DNA of 64,000 nucleotides from Pseudomonas sp. R76 (GTDB lineage Bacteria; Pseudomonadota; Gammaproteobacteria; Pseudomonadales; Pseudomonadaceae): NCBI RefSeq assembly GCF_009834565.1, contig NZ_CP019428.1, positions 3,658,001 to 3,722,000 of the forward strand, read 5' to 3'. Shown piece by piece: positions 63,730 to 64,000 of this stretch (position 1 is its first letter; each line of letters starts with the position of its first letter). The notes under the pieces were generated by a model. It saw only the letters and a program-made list of their open reading frames with translations, ran no database searches and was not told where the DNA came from. The position numbers and the translations under genes were made by a program.

Positions 63730-64000
63730 ATGCAATTGCCTAGCTACCAAGACGTCATCGCGGCCGCCCAACGCCTGGAAGGCGTCGCGCACACCACGCC
63801 GGTGCTCACGTCACGCACCCTCGACGCCGAAACCGGCGCCCAGGTGTTCATCAAGTGTGAAAACCTGCAACGCGCCGGCTCGTTCAAGTTTCGTGGCGCG
63901 TTCAATGCCCTGTCGCAGTTTGACGCGCAGCAGCGCAAGGCCGGCGTGGTGGCGTTTTCCTCCGGCAACCATGCCCAAGGCATTGCCCTGGCCGCGCGGT
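63730..64000 (+). CDS. threonine dehydratase-family PLP enzyme (partial)
   Basis: The first 90 residues of a fold-type II PLP enzyme, cut by the window edge: MQLPSYQDVIAAAQRLEGVAHTTPVLTSRTL, KCENLQRAGSFKFRGAFNAL with the PLP lysine, and SSGNHAQGIALAAR. Relatives are threonine/serine dehydratases and threo-3-hydroxyaspartate ammonia-lyases; the visible part cannot decide between them. Confidence 0.85.
   Translation, partial: MQLPSYQDVIAAAQRLEGVAHTTPVLTSRTLDAETGAQVFIKCENLQRAGSFKFRGAFNALSQFDAQQRKAGVVAFSSGNHAQGIALAAR

Overview
The window reads as a chromosome segment of a fluorescent Pseudomonas. The support is high-GC coding DNA with strong G/C third positions, many hairpin-forming GTGGGAG/CTCCCAC repeats (REPIN-like), a Pseudomonas-type nic cluster and a non-phosphorylative L-rhamnose pathway. 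I see no rRNA, tRNA, CRISPR array or prophage.

Layout: 1-3.6 kb holds a truncated response regulator, a DUF1294 membrane protein coupled to uppP, and a chemoreceptor. 3.6-5.9 kb is gene-poor: a large inverted pair of structured repeat elements, two REPIN-like hairpins, and an IS481-family insertion inside the right arm. 6.0-8.7 kb has pnuC with a NadR-type kinase and a Rieske-FAD oxidoreductase. 8.75-11.3 kb has ggt divergent from a TetR regulator.

11.4-23.7 kb is a full aerobic nicotinate catabolic cluster: nicAB (molybdenum hydroxylase plus cytochrome), nicR, nicX, then divergently nicC-D-E-F, nicT and a secreted nucleoside hydrolase. Together they convert nicotinate via 6-hydroxynicotinate, 2,5-dihydroxypyridine, N-formylmaleamate, maleamate and maleate to fumarate.

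23.8-35.3 kb is a tightly packed ten-gene operon, divergent from a LysR regulator. It encodes two paralogous binding proteins, an FAD oxidase, an aminotransferase, two permeases, an ATPase, a cysteine dioxygenase-like cupin, a GST and a fusion of four rhodanese-like domains to a cystathionine lyase-type PLP domain. I infer uptake and breakdown of an organosulfur amino acid. 35.4-39.7 kb holds a MocR regulator, AhpD-like, GNAT and FMN reductase genes, and a PatB-type C-S lyase.

39.7-47.8 kb holds two very large divergent genes that look like secreted effectors. One is a 1455-residue protein with a Cys-His-Asp peptidase-like N-terminus, a clostridial-toxin-like pore region and an RTX-like C-terminus. 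The other is a 1115-residue repeat-containing HrpK-like protein. 47.8-50.9 kb is a sulfonate-type ABC transporter with an SsuF-like molbindin and a candidate sigma-54 promoter. 51-52.4 kb is a FecI/FecR pair with a Fur-box-like site.

52.5-63.0 kb is the L-rhamnose cluster: LysR, MFS transporter, rhamnonate dehydratase, KDR aldolase, aldehyde dehydrogenase, lactonase, mutarotase, RhaT, rhamnose dehydrogenase and an OprB-type porin. The window ends with a left-handed beta-helix acyltransferase-like protein and a truncated threonine dehydratase-family gene.
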